A stretch of DNA of 31,448 nucleotides from NCBI GenBank assembly GCA_046073825.1, contig JBJTMY010000141.1, positions 1 through 31,448 on the forward strand, in the 5' to 3' direction. Numbering within the stretch: the first letter of the stretch is position 1; the number at the start of each line of letters is the position of its first letter. Below the pieces are notes generated by a model. The model had not been told where the DNA came from. It made no database searches and saw nothing but the letters and a program-made list of their open reading frames with translations. The DNA is from CAINEC01 sp046073825. Lineage in GTDB: Bacteria > Bacteroidota > Bacteroidia > AKYH767-A > OLB10. The translations under genes and the position numbers were made by a program. Shown piece after piece: positions 1 through 8,509 of this stretch.

Positions 1-583
1 TTCGGATACCGTTCAAACTATGGGGCATTTTTCTCATGATTTATCTGCATTGCCAGTTGATTTTATTACCTGTGCTGCACACAAATTTCATGGTCCAAAA
101 GGAGTCGGGTTTTTGTATATTAATAATCGTGTAAAAATCAAACCCTTTATCACTGGTGGTGCACAAGAGCGTAATATGCGTGGAGGAACTGAGAATGTTT
201 ACGGGATTGTTGGATTAGCAAAAGCTTTAGAAATTGCTTATGCTGATATGGAAGAGGATATGATGCATGTGAAGGGTTTAAAAAACTACATGGCTAACCG
301 TTTAATGAATGAAATTGAAGGAGTGAAATTTAATGGTGATATTTCTGATAACAGTTTGTACACTGTGTTAAATGTTTCTTTCCCGAAAATTGACAGCGCA
401 GAAATGTTGTTATTTAATTTAGATATTGCAGGTATTGCTTGTTCTGCTGGTAGTGCATGTTCATCAGGAAGTAATGTTGGTTCACATGTGTTGCGTGGTA
501 TTAACGCAGATATGTCTAGGCCATCAATTCGTTTTTCGTTTTGTCGCTTTACCACAAAAGAGGAAATTGATTATACCGTTTAG
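1..583 (+). CDS. Cysteine desulfurase (class V aminotransferase, NifS/IscS type), 5'-truncated
   Basis: PLP enzyme that takes sulfur from L-cysteine as an enzyme persulfide for Fe-S cluster or thio-cofactor synthesis in the cytoplasm. The reading frame is open from base 2 (SDTVQTMGHFSHD), so the start lies outside the window. The PLP-binding lysine is in AAHKFHGPKG, followed by GGAQERNMRGGTENV, and the persulfide cysteine is in the loop CSAGSACSSGS. These three blocks, in this order, are diagnostic of the family. The loop before the final helix looks like the longer group I (NifS/IscS) form rather than SufS, but the missing N-terminal half prevents a firm subgroup call. The frame ends at TAG (581-583). 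In the same frame the next codons read KLKELFLVTA and then TAA (614-616), which looks like the normal family C-terminus. The last ten or so residues therefore seem to have been lost to a nonsense change or a sequencing error. Confidence 0.93.
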   Translation, partial: SDTVQTMGHFSHDLSALPVDFITCAAHKFHGPKGVGFLYINNRVKIKPFITGGAQERNMRGGTENVYGIVGLAKALEIAYADMEEDMMHVKGLKNYMANRLMNEIEGVKFNGDISDNSLYTVLNVSFPKIDSAEMLLFNLDIAGIACSAGSACSSGSNVGSHVLRGINADMSRPSIRFSFCRFTTKEEIDYTV

Positions 584-612
584 AAATTAAAAGAACTCTT
601 TTTAGTTACTGC

Positions 613-1662
613 CTAAGCGTTACAAAATTGAAGAAACAGATCTTTCATATAAATGGAAAGGTCTGTTTTTTCGTTTAACAACTTTTGTTTTCTCTTTTCA
701 AATAATTGTTTGAGATTATTTATTTCTAATAACTCCTTAGTTTTCGAAAGGAGTAGGTCAGTCTGGTTTGTTCGAATTCCAAATGTTAATTGGTATTTAT
801 GTTCTAATTCTTCTAAATAGCTAATCTCACCAACAAAATCATTGAATCGTATCGATGGGGTTCCAATTACAGCGGCTTCTGCAGCCATAGTTTGACTATC
901 TCCAATATACATTTTTGCAAATGCCATTGCATGATGAATATGCAATGGGTTTATATTTATTCGATAAGGTTCTAATTCATTTGACAGGCTTCTTTCACTC
1001 GTAATATACACCTTTCCATAAGGTGCCAAAACATCAATTAGCTGAAGAGCTAAAGCATCATCAATGCCTTTTCGTCCCTCGTCATGATGAGCATTTAATT
1101 TAGCAAATCGTAAAATGATATAGTCTTTTTCTTTGATGTATTGTCTTACAATTTTTTCGTCAGGAGTAAAATGATTAGGATGCAAGTACGCTAATTCATG
1201 ATAACTTTCGTAACCTGTTTTTTTATAGTTCCATTTACCACAGTCGCAGCAGTTCGGAGCTAAGATTGCTGTGGCTAAAGGATAAGCAATTTTTGCAAAC
1301 AATGGAACCACCGCAGCATCATCTTCATTAACAACAACTGAAGGAATGCCAGTTAGTTTGCCTATATGTGTAATTTCTGCTGAAGTTCCAGCCATTAAAT
1401 GAGGTTTATATTTTAAAACGATTCTTAGCAAAGCCCATTCTCTTTTTAATAATGCAAGAGCTATTCTGAATTTTGAATCTCCTCGTTCCTTCGAATGAAT
1501 ATTTGTATATTCCCATCCTTGGTTCTTCAATAAGTCTTCTAGGATGTCTTTTTTCTTAATTAAAATTTTTACATCATGTCCATCATTCTTCAACAAAAAA
1601 ATGGTGTTTTTGAATAAGTGAAAATGGGCAGGGTGCCCCATGTAAATAATAATTCTCTTCAT
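613..1662 (-). CDS. DUF354 family protein, predicted GT-B-fold glycosyltransferase or epimerase-like
   Basis: Product of 349 residues. The N-terminus MKRIIIYMGHPAHFHLFKN and the following GHDVKILIKKKD match DUF354, a family related in fold to UDP-GlcNAc 2-epimerases and GT-B glycosyltransferases. The C-terminal half has the expected nucleotide-site-like stretch GDSQTMAAEAAVIGTPSIRFN. No signal peptide or membrane helix is visible, so it is probably cytoplasmic. The start was set at 1662 because its ATG overlaps the upstream stop as ATGA. A start at 1716 would add 18 residues overlapping the neighbour and lacking family similarity. It is the last gene of the polysaccharide locus, next to the toroid protein and bi-domain oxidoreductase. 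No reaction is established for DUF354. A role in making or modifying a surface sugar is inferred from context. Confidence 0.85.
   Translation of the reverse strand: MKRIIIYMGHPAHFHLFKNTIFLLKNDGHDVKILIKKKDILEDLLKNQGWEYTNIHSKERGDSKFRIALALLKREWALLRIVLKYKPHLMAGTSAEITHIGKLTGIPSVVVNEDDAAVVPLFAKIAYPLATAILAPNCCDCGKWNYKKTGYESYHELAYLHPNHFTPDEKIVRQYIKEKDYIILRFAKLNAHHDEGRKGIDDALALQLIDVLAPYGKVYITSERSLSNELEPYRININPLHIHHAMAFAKMYIGDSQTMAAEAAVIGTPSIRFNDFVGEISYLEELEHKYQLTFGIRTNQTDLLLSKTKELLEINNLKQLFEKRKQKLLNEKTDLSIYMKDLFLQFCNA
635..671 (+). terminator. Intrinsic terminator candidate for the cysteine desulfurase gene
   Basis: Arms aacagatctttc (635-646) and gaaaggtctgtt (656-667) pair with one G-T wobble around a 9-nt loop. 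A T-run continues to 671. The hairpin lies about 50 nt after the TAG stop and inside the 3' end of the opposing DUF354 gene, so the two convergent genes share this DNA. Confidence 0.6.
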
Positions 1663-2825
1663 GACTTGTCCTCTGTTAATTCTGCTAGCGCTAAAAACAT
1701 CCATGCTTGTCCCCAACGAATGTAGGAGGTTTTATCTTTGAATAATTTATAAACACGATAATAGAAATAGCCATTCTTTGATTGCATATTATTTATTGTC
1801 CACTCTGCAATCGTTTTAGCAAAAGAATGCATCTCCACTGAACTGTTTTTTAATCTGCAAAGAGTAATGATTCCCTGAGCTTGGTAATGAATATCTGTCG
1901 GATATTTTTTGGGTATTCGGAATAGTGAACGTCCATTAGGCTCAAATTGTTCTAATAGATAATATTTACATCCCATGTTTATTGCATAATCTATTTTTTC
2001 ATCTGTAATTTTACAATGATTAACAATATTTGAAATAGATTCTAAAACAAATCCCTGGTGAAAGTCTGTTTGCGTACGTTCGTTCCCGTTAGTAGAATCT
2101 TTGCTGTATGCCCAATGTCCATCTACATGTTGTTTGTCAACTACATAGTTCACTATTTGATGGCATTTTATTCTAATGTATTCGTTTCTTGTAATCGAAT
2201 AGTTTATGGCAAGTATTTCCCCGGCAAGTAATGATGCATTATAACAGATGTCTTTTTTTTCGGTAGAGTAGCTATAACAGATTCCTGATTCGTCTTCCGT
2301 AAAAGCTAGGTCACTCAATACAAAATCAGATGCAGAGAGAATAATATTCTTTAAATCATCTGATGGGTTTAGCTTATATGCTTCATAAAATCCTTTTACA
2401 ATAAATGCGGTGGCTACTGCAGTAGGAGAGTAGGGTTTTAAATACTTTTCCGGACTACACCATCCAAAATTATATCCCCAACAAATGCCTTGATATCCTT
2501 TTGTTGAAAGTTCTTTTATCAGATTTATCAAAAGATTGATTTGATTTTCATAACTAACAGTCGGATTTTTCTTTTGTAAAATACAATACGCATGAAGCAT
2601 TAATCCAAGTCCTTTGGGATTGTACTCTTTTTTAATACCTAACAAAGGACGAATATTAATTGGATTCCTTTTTTGAATTTGTGTAACAATAATAGCAAGC
2701 CACCTATGAATTTTAACAAAGGGAATAAAAGACGTTAAAGTATCATAAGGGTCATACCCTTTATATGATTCTGCTTCAATATAGGATTGTAATTTATCTA
2801 GCGAAATCTCAACGGTTGATTTCAT
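1659..2825 (-). CDS. Alpha/alpha-toroid (six-hairpin or terpene-cyclase-like) protein of the polysaccharide locus
   Basis: Product of 388 residues. It shows repeated helical hairpins rich in aromatic and glycine turns, such as GICWGYNFGWCSPEKY, DGHWAYSKD, TDFHQGFVLESI, YQAQGIITL and NGYFYYRVY. This resembles (alpha/alpha)6 barrels of glycan-processing enzymes and prenyltransferase/cyclase toroids. No signal peptide is apparent, which argues against a secreted lyase. As I recall, relatives in Bacteroidota genomes are sometimes labelled delta-aminolevulinic acid dehydratase, but nothing here supports HemB chemistry. It overlaps both neighbours by the ATGA tetranucleotide, so it is very likely translationally coupled to the bi-domain oxidoreductase and the DUF354 gene. 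The fold is inferred from sequence texture and the substrate is unknown. An acidic or amidated sugar precursor is possible given the neighbours. Confidence 0.75.
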   Translation of the reverse strand: MKSTVEISLDKLQSYIEAESYKGYDPYDTLTSFIPFVKIHRWLAIIVTQIQKRNPINIRPLLGIKKEYNPKGLGLMLHAYCILQKKNPTVSYENQINLLINLIKELSTKGYQGICWGYNFGWCSPEKYLKPYSPTAVATAFIVKGFYEAYKLNPSDDLKNIILSASDFVLSDLAFTEDESGICYSYSTEKKDICYNASLLAGEILAINYSITRNEYIRIKCHQIVNYVVDKQHVDGHWAYSKDSTNGNERTQTDFHQGFVLESISNIVNHCKITDEKIDYAINMGCKYYLLEQFEPNGRSLFRIPKKYPTDIHYQAQGIITLCRLKNSSVEMHSFAKTIAEWTINNMQSKNGYFYYRVYKLFKDKTSYIRWGQAWMFLALAELTEDKS

Positions 2826-4951
2826 GATGGTACTGCTTGTGATTGACCGTTACTTCTGATAGATGTAATGGCTTTAAATGTAGCCAACATAGAATTATAA
2901 ATTTCATCAAATGGAATTGGATTGGGCTTTCCATTTTTTATTGCTTCAATAAATTCATTTATTTCTTGTTGATGCCCTTTGTCTTGTTTTTGCTCAATTT
3001 TTTTATTGCTTTTACCAAAAGTGGTTAACGTTTTAAAATCATCAAGTATGTAGGTGTTACCACCATTGTAAACTTCTATTCGTTCTTTTGAAAGTTCTTT
3101 TGATCCATTTGCGAAATAACAGATGTTAGCCACACTTCCGTTTTCCATTTTGATGTTAATGGTTACGGTATCTTCGGTATGCCCAGCCGTTAGCATGCTA
3201 AATCCAGAGATGAATTTAATTTTACTTCCCGAAAGGAAAGCGCATAAATCAATAAAATGACAAACTTCACCAATTATGCGTCCACCACCTATGCTAGGAT
3301 TTTGCGTCCAATGATCCGCAGCAATTGCTCCGGCATTAATTCGATAATGTATGGAGATGGGATGTTCAGCGCTTGTTTTGCTTTTAATTTGTTTAAGAAG
3401 AGGAGCAAAGCGTCTGTTAAAACCTACCATTACATTTCCATTCGATTGATTAACATTTTCACGAATTACTTCTAGTTCTTCTTCCTTTAGGCAAAGGGGT
3501 TTTTCTACAAAAATATTTTTACCTTTTTCTATTCCACGTTTTACAAATTCAAAATGACTATCATGTCGTGTGGTAATAAAGATGGTATTTATCGATTCAT
3601 CGTTAAACAAATCGTTGGTTTCATTTGTGCAATAACTAAAATTATATTTCTTTGAAATGTTAATAGCATTATTCGATTTGCCAGTAGTTAATCCTACAAA
3701 ACGAGCATCTGTATTTGCTATTCTTGGTAATAATATATTTTGAGCAAATGAGCCCGCACCAATTAATCCGATTTTTACAGGACCAGTGGTGGTTGTATCC
3801 TTTAGAATAATTTTGGAAGCCAATTCCTTTTCCAAATCGTATTTAAGAACAATTCCAGCAAAAGCTTCCTTTTTTTCTAAAATTAAATCATAAGCTGATT
3901 TCGCATCTATAAAATTGAATTGGTGGGAAATGATGGAATCAATATTTATTTTTCGTTCTTGCAACAATTGAGCAAAAGCTTGCATGTTTCTTGTCTCTGT
4001 CCAACGCACATAAGCATAAGGATAGTCGATACCTTCTTCTTCAAATTCTGCATCATAACGCCCAGGCCCATACGAACACGACATTTTAAGTTCTAATTCC
4101 TTGAGGTAATAATTTTTTCTTGAAAAACCAGTTGGTACGGCTCCAACAATAACAACTTTCCCTTTCTTCTTGGATATTTCACCGGCAAGATCTACTGGAT
4201 CAGTTGAAGAAGTGCTTGCTGTTATAATAACTGCATCCGCACCATAACCACCTGTATATTCATTAATTTTAGAAAGTAGTGTTTCATCATTTCTTATGAG
4301 CGATATATCGGCTCCCATTATTTTTGCTTTAGCTACTTGATTCGCATCGATATCAATGGCAATTACATTTACGCCTGAAGCTTTTAGCAAAGCAACTGTT
4401 AATTGTCCAATTAAGCCTAAGCCAATTACTACGCAATTTTCTGCAAGTCGTAAATCTGCTTGGCGAATTCCCTGCAAAGCAATTGCTCCTACTGTAGTAA
4501 AACAAGCTGTTTTTAAATCGGCTTGATCATTTAATTTAACGCATAAGTTGACTGGTATCGCTACTACTTCTGCATGAACAGCTCCTGATCCACCACAAGC
4601 TACTTTATCTCCAATTTTAAATTCTTTTACATCATCAGCAATGGCAATTATTTCTCCAGCACAACTATAACCTAAAGCGCTTGGTGCATCTAATTTATTC
4701 ATGACCATCTTGTAGGTTTCAAGCATGCCGATTGTTTTTGCTGTCTGAATTACTTTCTTCACCTCTTCCTTACGAGCTCTTGCTTTTCCAATGTAGCCTA
4801 AACGCGCATCTTTAACGGTTTTACCTTCAGTACCAGCACTTATCAAAGAATAATGATTACGAACAAGCACTTGTCCCGCGTTTAATGCGGGAAAAGGTAC
4901 ATGCATAATTTGCATCGCACCATCTTTTAAGTTTTGTGTTAATTGCTCCAT
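2822..4951 (-). CDS. Bi-domain oxidoreductase: MDR dehydrogenase fused to Gfo/Idh/MocA domain
   Basis: Product of 709 residues with two NAD(P)-dependent domains. Residues about 1-360 are a medium-chain dehydrogenase, with SLISAGTEGK near the start and the Rossmann glycine motif VIGLGLIGQL near residue 172. The classical GHE zinc-ligand motif and the structural-zinc cysteine cluster are not seen; the corresponding stretch reads LGYSCAGEI. Residues about 388-705 are a Gfo/Idh/MocA oxidoreductase, with glycine motif KIGLIGAGSFAQN near residue 391 and the EKP motif (EKPLCL) near residue 483. The family is widespread in polysaccharide loci and probably oxidises, reduces or epimerises a nucleotide sugar, but the reaction is not defined. 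The start at 4951 is one base from the upstream GT stop, and the 3' end overlaps the next gene as ATGA. Confidence 0.9.
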   Translation of the reverse strand: MEQLTQNLKDGAMQIMHVPFPALNAGQVLVRNHYSLISAGTEGKTVKDARLGYIGKARARKEEVKKVIQTAKTIGMLETYKMVMNKLDAPSALGYSCAGEIIAIADDVKEFKIGDKVACGGSGAVHAEVVAIPVNLCVKLNDQADLKTACFTTVGAIALQGIRQADLRLAENCVVIGLGLIGQLTVALLKASGVNVIAIDIDANQVAKAKIMGADISLIRNDETLLSKINEYTGGYGADAVIITASTSSTDPVDLAGEISKKKGKVVIVGAVPTGFSRKNYYLKELELKMSCSYGPGRYDAEFEEEGIDYPYAYVRWTETRNMQAFAQLLQERKINIDSIISHQFNFIDAKSAYDLILEKKEAFAGIVLKYDLEKELASKIILKDTTTTGPVKIGLIGAGSFAQNILLPRIANTDARFVGLTTGKSNNAINISKKYNFSYCTNETNDLFNDESINTIFITTRHDSHFEFVKRGIEKGKNIFVEKPLCLKEEELEVIRENVNQSNGNVMVGFNRRFAPLLKQIKSKTSAEHPISIHYRINAGAIAADHWTQNPSIGGGRIIGEVCHFIDLCAFLSGSKIKFISGFSMLTAGHTEDTVTINIKMENGSVANICYFANGSKELSKERIEVYNGGNTYILDDFKTLTTFGKSNKKIEQKQDKGHQQEINEFIEAIKNGKPNPIPFDEIYNSMLATFKAITSIRSNGQSQAVPS

Positions 4952-4952
4952 T

Positions 4953-6050
4953 TTAATCAGTTATTTGATGAATAATTTCCGTTAAACGATTCACCATTTT
5001 TTCTTCTGTGAATTTCATTTCATAAAAGTCTCTCGATTTTTTACCCATCGAATTTCTTAAATTTTCGTTGTTTACCAATATAGCAATTTTGTCTGCTATT
5101 TCTTCTGGTGATTTTTCTTTTACGATATATCCATTTTCTCCGTCAATTACCGACTCAACGATGGCTCCTTGATTGGTGCTAATAATTGGAAGGGATGAGG
5201 CCATAGCTTCTATAATTACCCATGGGTGTCCCTCTGGTGCTCTGGGTGGAAATAAAAATATATCGGAAGAAGCCATCAATTCAAATTTACGCACACTTTC
5301 CTCTTGAGAATAAAATTGAACAGGCAATTTATTGTCGTCAATAATTTTCAGACACTTGTTTTTAATTGCATCATTTCTCCACCCACCGATAATTTTAAAA
5401 TCACACTGGATGTTTTTACTAGCTAGAATTCTTGCCGCTTCAATCACATCTTCAATACCTTTTGAAGGTTGTAAATTTCCTAAATACAAGACAGTAATTC
5501 TTTCATTGTCTTTTTTTCTAGGCGGTAGTTGGTAGGTGCCACCATTCGGACAAACAAAGATTTTTTTGTTTGGTAAATATTCTTCAAATAAATACTTTAA
5601 ATTGTTTCCTAGAACTATTACTCCTTCACATTTATTTAAAGTTTTTTTAACGAACCATTTTGTAAATGCATTTGATCGATTCATCCATAATTTAAATTCA
5701 CTACCTCTTAAATGCAAAAGTACTTTTGTATTAAAAATTAAACAGAGGTAGATATAAACTGCATCTTTTAGAAAGCCAATGGTAGTCTGACTAAAAGGAA
5801 TTAAAGCAAGTTGTGGTTTGCTTTTTCTATTAATTTTAATTAACTTTTTATAAATTGATAAGTTTTTTTTTACTTTATCGAAATTAAATTTTCCAATGTT
5901 CTTTAAGTCAGTATTGACTTTGGTATCAACATGCAATAAATTGAAATTAACAGATAAATCAGACTTTAATAACAATTCAGTAGCTATGGAAGGTCCCATA
6001 TAGGGTGGAGGTAATTTTCCTAATAGCAATATTGTTTTTTTTGAACTCAT
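4953..6050 (-). CDS. Glycosyltransferase family 4
   Basis: Product of 365 residues with a GT-B fold. The N-terminal domain starts KKTILLLGKLPPPYMGPS, typical of GT4 enzymes. The C-terminal donor-binding domain has VLYLGNLQPSKGIEDVIEAA and the retaining-enzyme EX7E motif in PEGHPWVIIEAMASSLP. It most likely adds one sugar to the lipid-linked repeat unit on the cytoplasmic face of the membrane. Donor and acceptor cannot be read from the sequence. The start codon overlaps the stop of the Wzy-like gene (ATGA), which points to translational coupling. Confidence 0.93.
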   Translation of the reverse strand: MSSKKTILLLGKLPPPYMGPSIATELLLKSDLSVNFNLLHVDTKVNTDLKNIGKFNFDKVKKNLSIYKKLIKINRKSKPQLALIPFSQTTIGFLKDAVYIYLCLIFNTKVLLHLRGSEFKLWMNRSNAFTKWFVKKTLNKCEGVIVLGNNLKYLFEEYLPNKKIFVCPNGGTYQLPPRKKDNERITVLYLGNLQPSKGIEDVIEAARILASKNIQCDFKIIGGWRNDAIKNKCLKIIDDNKLPVQFYSQEESVRKFELMASSDIFLFPPRAPEGHPWVIIEAMASSLPIISTNQGAIVESVIDGENGYIVKEKSPEEIADKIAILVNNENLRNSMGKKSRDFYEMKFTEEKMVNRLTEIIHQITD

Positions 6051-7315
6051 GAATATTGCATTTTTTTAGGAAGTGATGCATAGGCTACAACAGGAAATAA
6101 GAAATACATCCAAGGCGCATACAGAGTGGGAATGGTGCTTACTGACCATAATAAAAGAGCAGCTGTAGTTGATATGAGCAAGAACTTCTCGGGAATTAAT
6201 AATTGGAAGTATGCTGTGTTAATCAACAAGAAATAAATTGTATACGCTCCAACACCTATAAAGCCAGTCAAGAATAAAAGCCTCACATAATCCGAATGCA
6301 TTCCTGCACTTATCATATTGTCTGTTTCTTTAAAGTTTGAACTAGGTACTCCGATAAAGTGATTTAGCATGGGCATTTGTTCCCATATTTCAAAGTATTT
6401 TTCCCATCGACTCATTCGACCATTAAAAGCTTGTGACTTGTCATTTTCATTATCTACTACTTTTATTTCTTTATCAATTAATGGTTCGATTTGTTTATTG
6501 TAAATGTCTTCTGCAAAGAATAGTCCTCCGATTATACAAACAAAGAAAACTACAATTAATCCTTTAACGTTACGTAAATTATGCAGCATTAAAAATGCAA
6601 ACACTGTTAGTGTTACAGCCCATGTTGATACTTGTTTGATTTTAGTTAATCCGAAAAAAACGATTATTAATGTAAAAATGATATGAATTGGTGTAACTTT
6701 TAGCTTGGTTTTATTATAGATATACGTTAAGAAGTAATAGCTAACTGTGATAAATAAAATTTCGATGTAAATAGCATAATTCATAATATCCGCGTACGCA
6801 CCTCGAATACGCGATCCACCACCGCGACCTTCACTTACATATTCTACTGCAATAGGATTGAAAATTGATTCGTACAGTAGCATTCCTAATGGAAATATAC
6901 AGGCCAATAAACAGGCAAATAAAATCCCATCAAGATCTGATTTGTTTTGTACAAACATTCGACAGTAAAAGAAGATTAATGCAGGGGTGGTATATTTAAT
7001 TACATCACCAATGGAAGATATTGAGAGTTGGGTTGCATAAAAAATTAAACAGTTTCCAATTAAAAAAATAGTAAATAGTTTAAAAGGGCTGTCGTAAACT
7101 GATTGTTTAATTTTCGATAGTTTAGCGGATGTTATGCTAAAGAAAATTAAAACTGGAGTAAGTACTCCAACGATATAAAGAGGGCTTGCTAGTGAAGATG
7201 TTTCTTTAAGTTCATAGAAATTATCGACGATAGGCCTTATTAGAATAAGCACAATGAACCATTTTTTAGTAATATGTAACGACTTAAACCACTGCAGCCA
7301 AATACGAAAGTTCAT
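6047..7315 (-). CDS. Wzy-like O-antigen/exopolysaccharide polymerase, polytopic membrane protein
   Basis: Product of 422 residues made mostly of hydrophobic helices (about ten or more), with a large polar loop at roughly residues 265-340. That loop contains NGRMSRWEKYFEIWEQMP and GMHSDYVRLLFLTGFIGV, the pattern of O-antigen ligase/polymerase (Wzy_C-like) proteins, where Arg and His of the periplasmic loops handle the lipid-linked glycan. An earlier loop with GRGGGSRIRGAYAD is also basic. It is the only polymerase candidate among the many glycosyltransferases, so I infer it joins the repeat units made by its neighbours. Sequence alone does not exclude a ligase. It is preceded by a 48-nt gap with an inverted repeat and overlaps the downstream GT4 gene by ATGA. 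Confidence 0.8.
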   Translation of the reverse strand: MNFRIWLQWFKSLHITKKWFIVLILIRPIVDNFYELKETSSLASPLYIVGVLTPVLIFFSITSAKLSKIKQSVYDSPFKLFTIFLIGNCLIFYATQLSISSIGDVIKYTTPALIFFYCRMFVQNKSDLDGILFACLLACIFPLGMLLYESIFNPIAVEYVSEGRGGGSRIRGAYADIMNYAIYIEILFITVSYYFLTYIYNKTKLKVTPIHIIFTLIIVFFGLTKIKQVSTWAVTLTVFAFLMLHNLRNVKGLIVVFFVCIIGGLFFAEDIYNKQIEPLIDKEIKVVDNENDKSQAFNGRMSRWEKYFEIWEQMPMLNHFIGVPSSNFKETDNMISAGMHSDYVRLLFLTGFIGVGAYTIYFLLINTAYFQLLIPEKFLLISTTAALLLWSVSTIPTLYAPWMYFLFPVVAYASLPKKMQYS

Positions 7316-7323
7316 AATCTTTA

Positions 7324-7355
7324 ATTTTTACATGGTGTTAACCGGATGTAAAAAT
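7324..7355 (-). repeat. Intercistronic inverted repeat upstream of the Wzy-like gene
   Basis: Perfect 10-bp arms, 7324-7333 (atttttacat) and 7346-7355 (atgtaaaaat), enclose a 12-nt loop. They fill most of the 48-nt gap between a GT4 gene and the Wzy-like gene, one of the few non-overlapping junctions of the locus. There is no long T-run after the stem on the transcribed strand, so it is more likely a processing, stabilising or protein-binding site than a full terminator. Confidence 0.5.
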
Positions 7356-7363
7356 AGTTTTTG

Positions 7364-8509
7364 TTAGACAAATAAACGCAATGTCGCGTTAATTGCCTTC
7401 ACAAATCCATTGGCTGAAACAGAGAGTGAGGCATTCTTACGGATGAAATCTCTAGCATTTACCCCTAATTCCTCTGCTTTTTTAGGGTTTTCAATGATAA
7501 AATTAATTTTTTCTACTACCTGTTCTTTGTTTTCGTAGTCAACGATGAAACCGTTGATTCTATCTTCAATTAAATCTGTGCTAGCACCAGCATGAATGGA
7601 AGATAGGCAAGGTAGTCCAGCTGCCATCGCCTCATTTAAAACTAGTCCCCAAATATCAAAATCAGTTTGAAATAATAACGCTTCGGTATTGGCAAAATAA
7701 ATTGGTAGTTCATTTTTCTGTTTAAACCCATGGAATTTTATTTGGTCGCAAAGATTCAACTCCTGGACTTTTGATTCAAGTTTAGCTTTGCTTTCTCCAT
7801 CTCCAATTATATCGATACAAAAGTCGCTACGTTGCTGTTTTAGTAAATAAGCTATGTCAATCAACAACCCAACATTTTTTCGAGGTACTAAATAACCTAA
7901 GTATATAAAATGATGAACCCCATCGTTGTAAGTAGTTGCCCTCAATTTTGATGTTTCAATATCATAAAAGGAAGTATCTACAGTATTGATTGCTATAAAA
8001 ACTTTAGACGGATGAGCACCAAGCCCAACTAAGTAGGATTTCGCTTTTGTTCCATAAGCAATAAAACCTTTCGCAAAGCGGGTCAGTAATTTACGCTGAA
8101 AAGTTCTAATAATACTGTCCTTTCGTCCCTTTTTTTCAATAGAGCCATTCCATATTAAGTAGGGGGTTTTATGGAATAAAGAGAATGAAAATACTTTTAG
8201 TGTTGCACTTGAAAACCCAGAAACAATGATTAAATCGGGCTGTTCAATTTTTAAAACTCTTTTTAATCCTTTATAAGAAAAGTATGCGTTTTCAGCATTT
8301 CCACCTATGGTAATGGCTTCATTATTTAAATAACTGTAATCAAAGTTGAACTCCTTCTCATCTAATTGAAACAACCTTCTTTTGTAGGTCTTGGTAGCAA
8401 ATATTATTTTTAGATGGATGTTCTCCTTTTTTAATTGACTATTAAGTTCATTGAATAAAGGAACTCTATAGGGATTGGGGATATTCGTAATTAATACAAC
8501 CTTCTTCAT
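7364..8509 (-). CDS. Glycosyltransferase family 4
   Basis: Product of 381 residues beginning MKKVVLITNIPNPYRVPLF, the usual N-terminus of a GT4 subgroup. The donor-binding domain contains FIYLGYLVPRKNVGLL, DIIGDGESKAKLE and DIWGLVLNEAMAAGLP; the first acidic residue of the EX7E motif is Asp here, as in other members of this subgroup. It is predicted to transfer a sugar onto the growing repeat unit at the inner membrane; the sugar is unknown. I chose the ATG at 8509, which overlaps the asnB stop as TAATG. An ATG at 8518 would add three residues and is an acceptable alternative. Confidence 0.92.
   Translation of the reverse strand: MKKVVLITNIPNPYRVPLFNELNSQLKKENIHLKIIFATKTYKRRLFQLDEKEFNFDYSYLNNEAITIGGNAENAYFSYKGLKRVLKIEQPDLIIVSGFSSATLKVFSFSLFHKTPYLIWNGSIEKKGRKDSIIRTFQRKLLTRFAKGFIAYGTKAKSYLVGLGAHPSKVFIAINTVDTSFYDIETSKLRATTYNDGVHHFIYLGYLVPRKNVGLLIDIAYLLKQQRSDFCIDIIGDGESKAKLESKVQELNLCDQIKFHGFKQKNELPIYFANTEALLFQTDFDIWGLVLNEAMAAGLPCLSSIHAGASTDLIEDRINGFIVDYENKEQVVEKINFIIENPKKAEELGVNARDFIRKNASLSVSANGFVKAINATLRLFV

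Noticed and set aside
584..634. AT-rich AAAAGA/TCTTTT palindrome as a terminator for the minus-strand locus
   Set aside because: The stem is short and made almost only of A-T pairs, and no clear T-run follows on the minus strand.
1659..2825. Delta-aminolevulinic acid dehydratase (HemB) as the product name
   Set aside because: No HemB active-site lysine or zinc-cysteine pattern is seen. The sequence has the texture of an alpha/alpha toroid.
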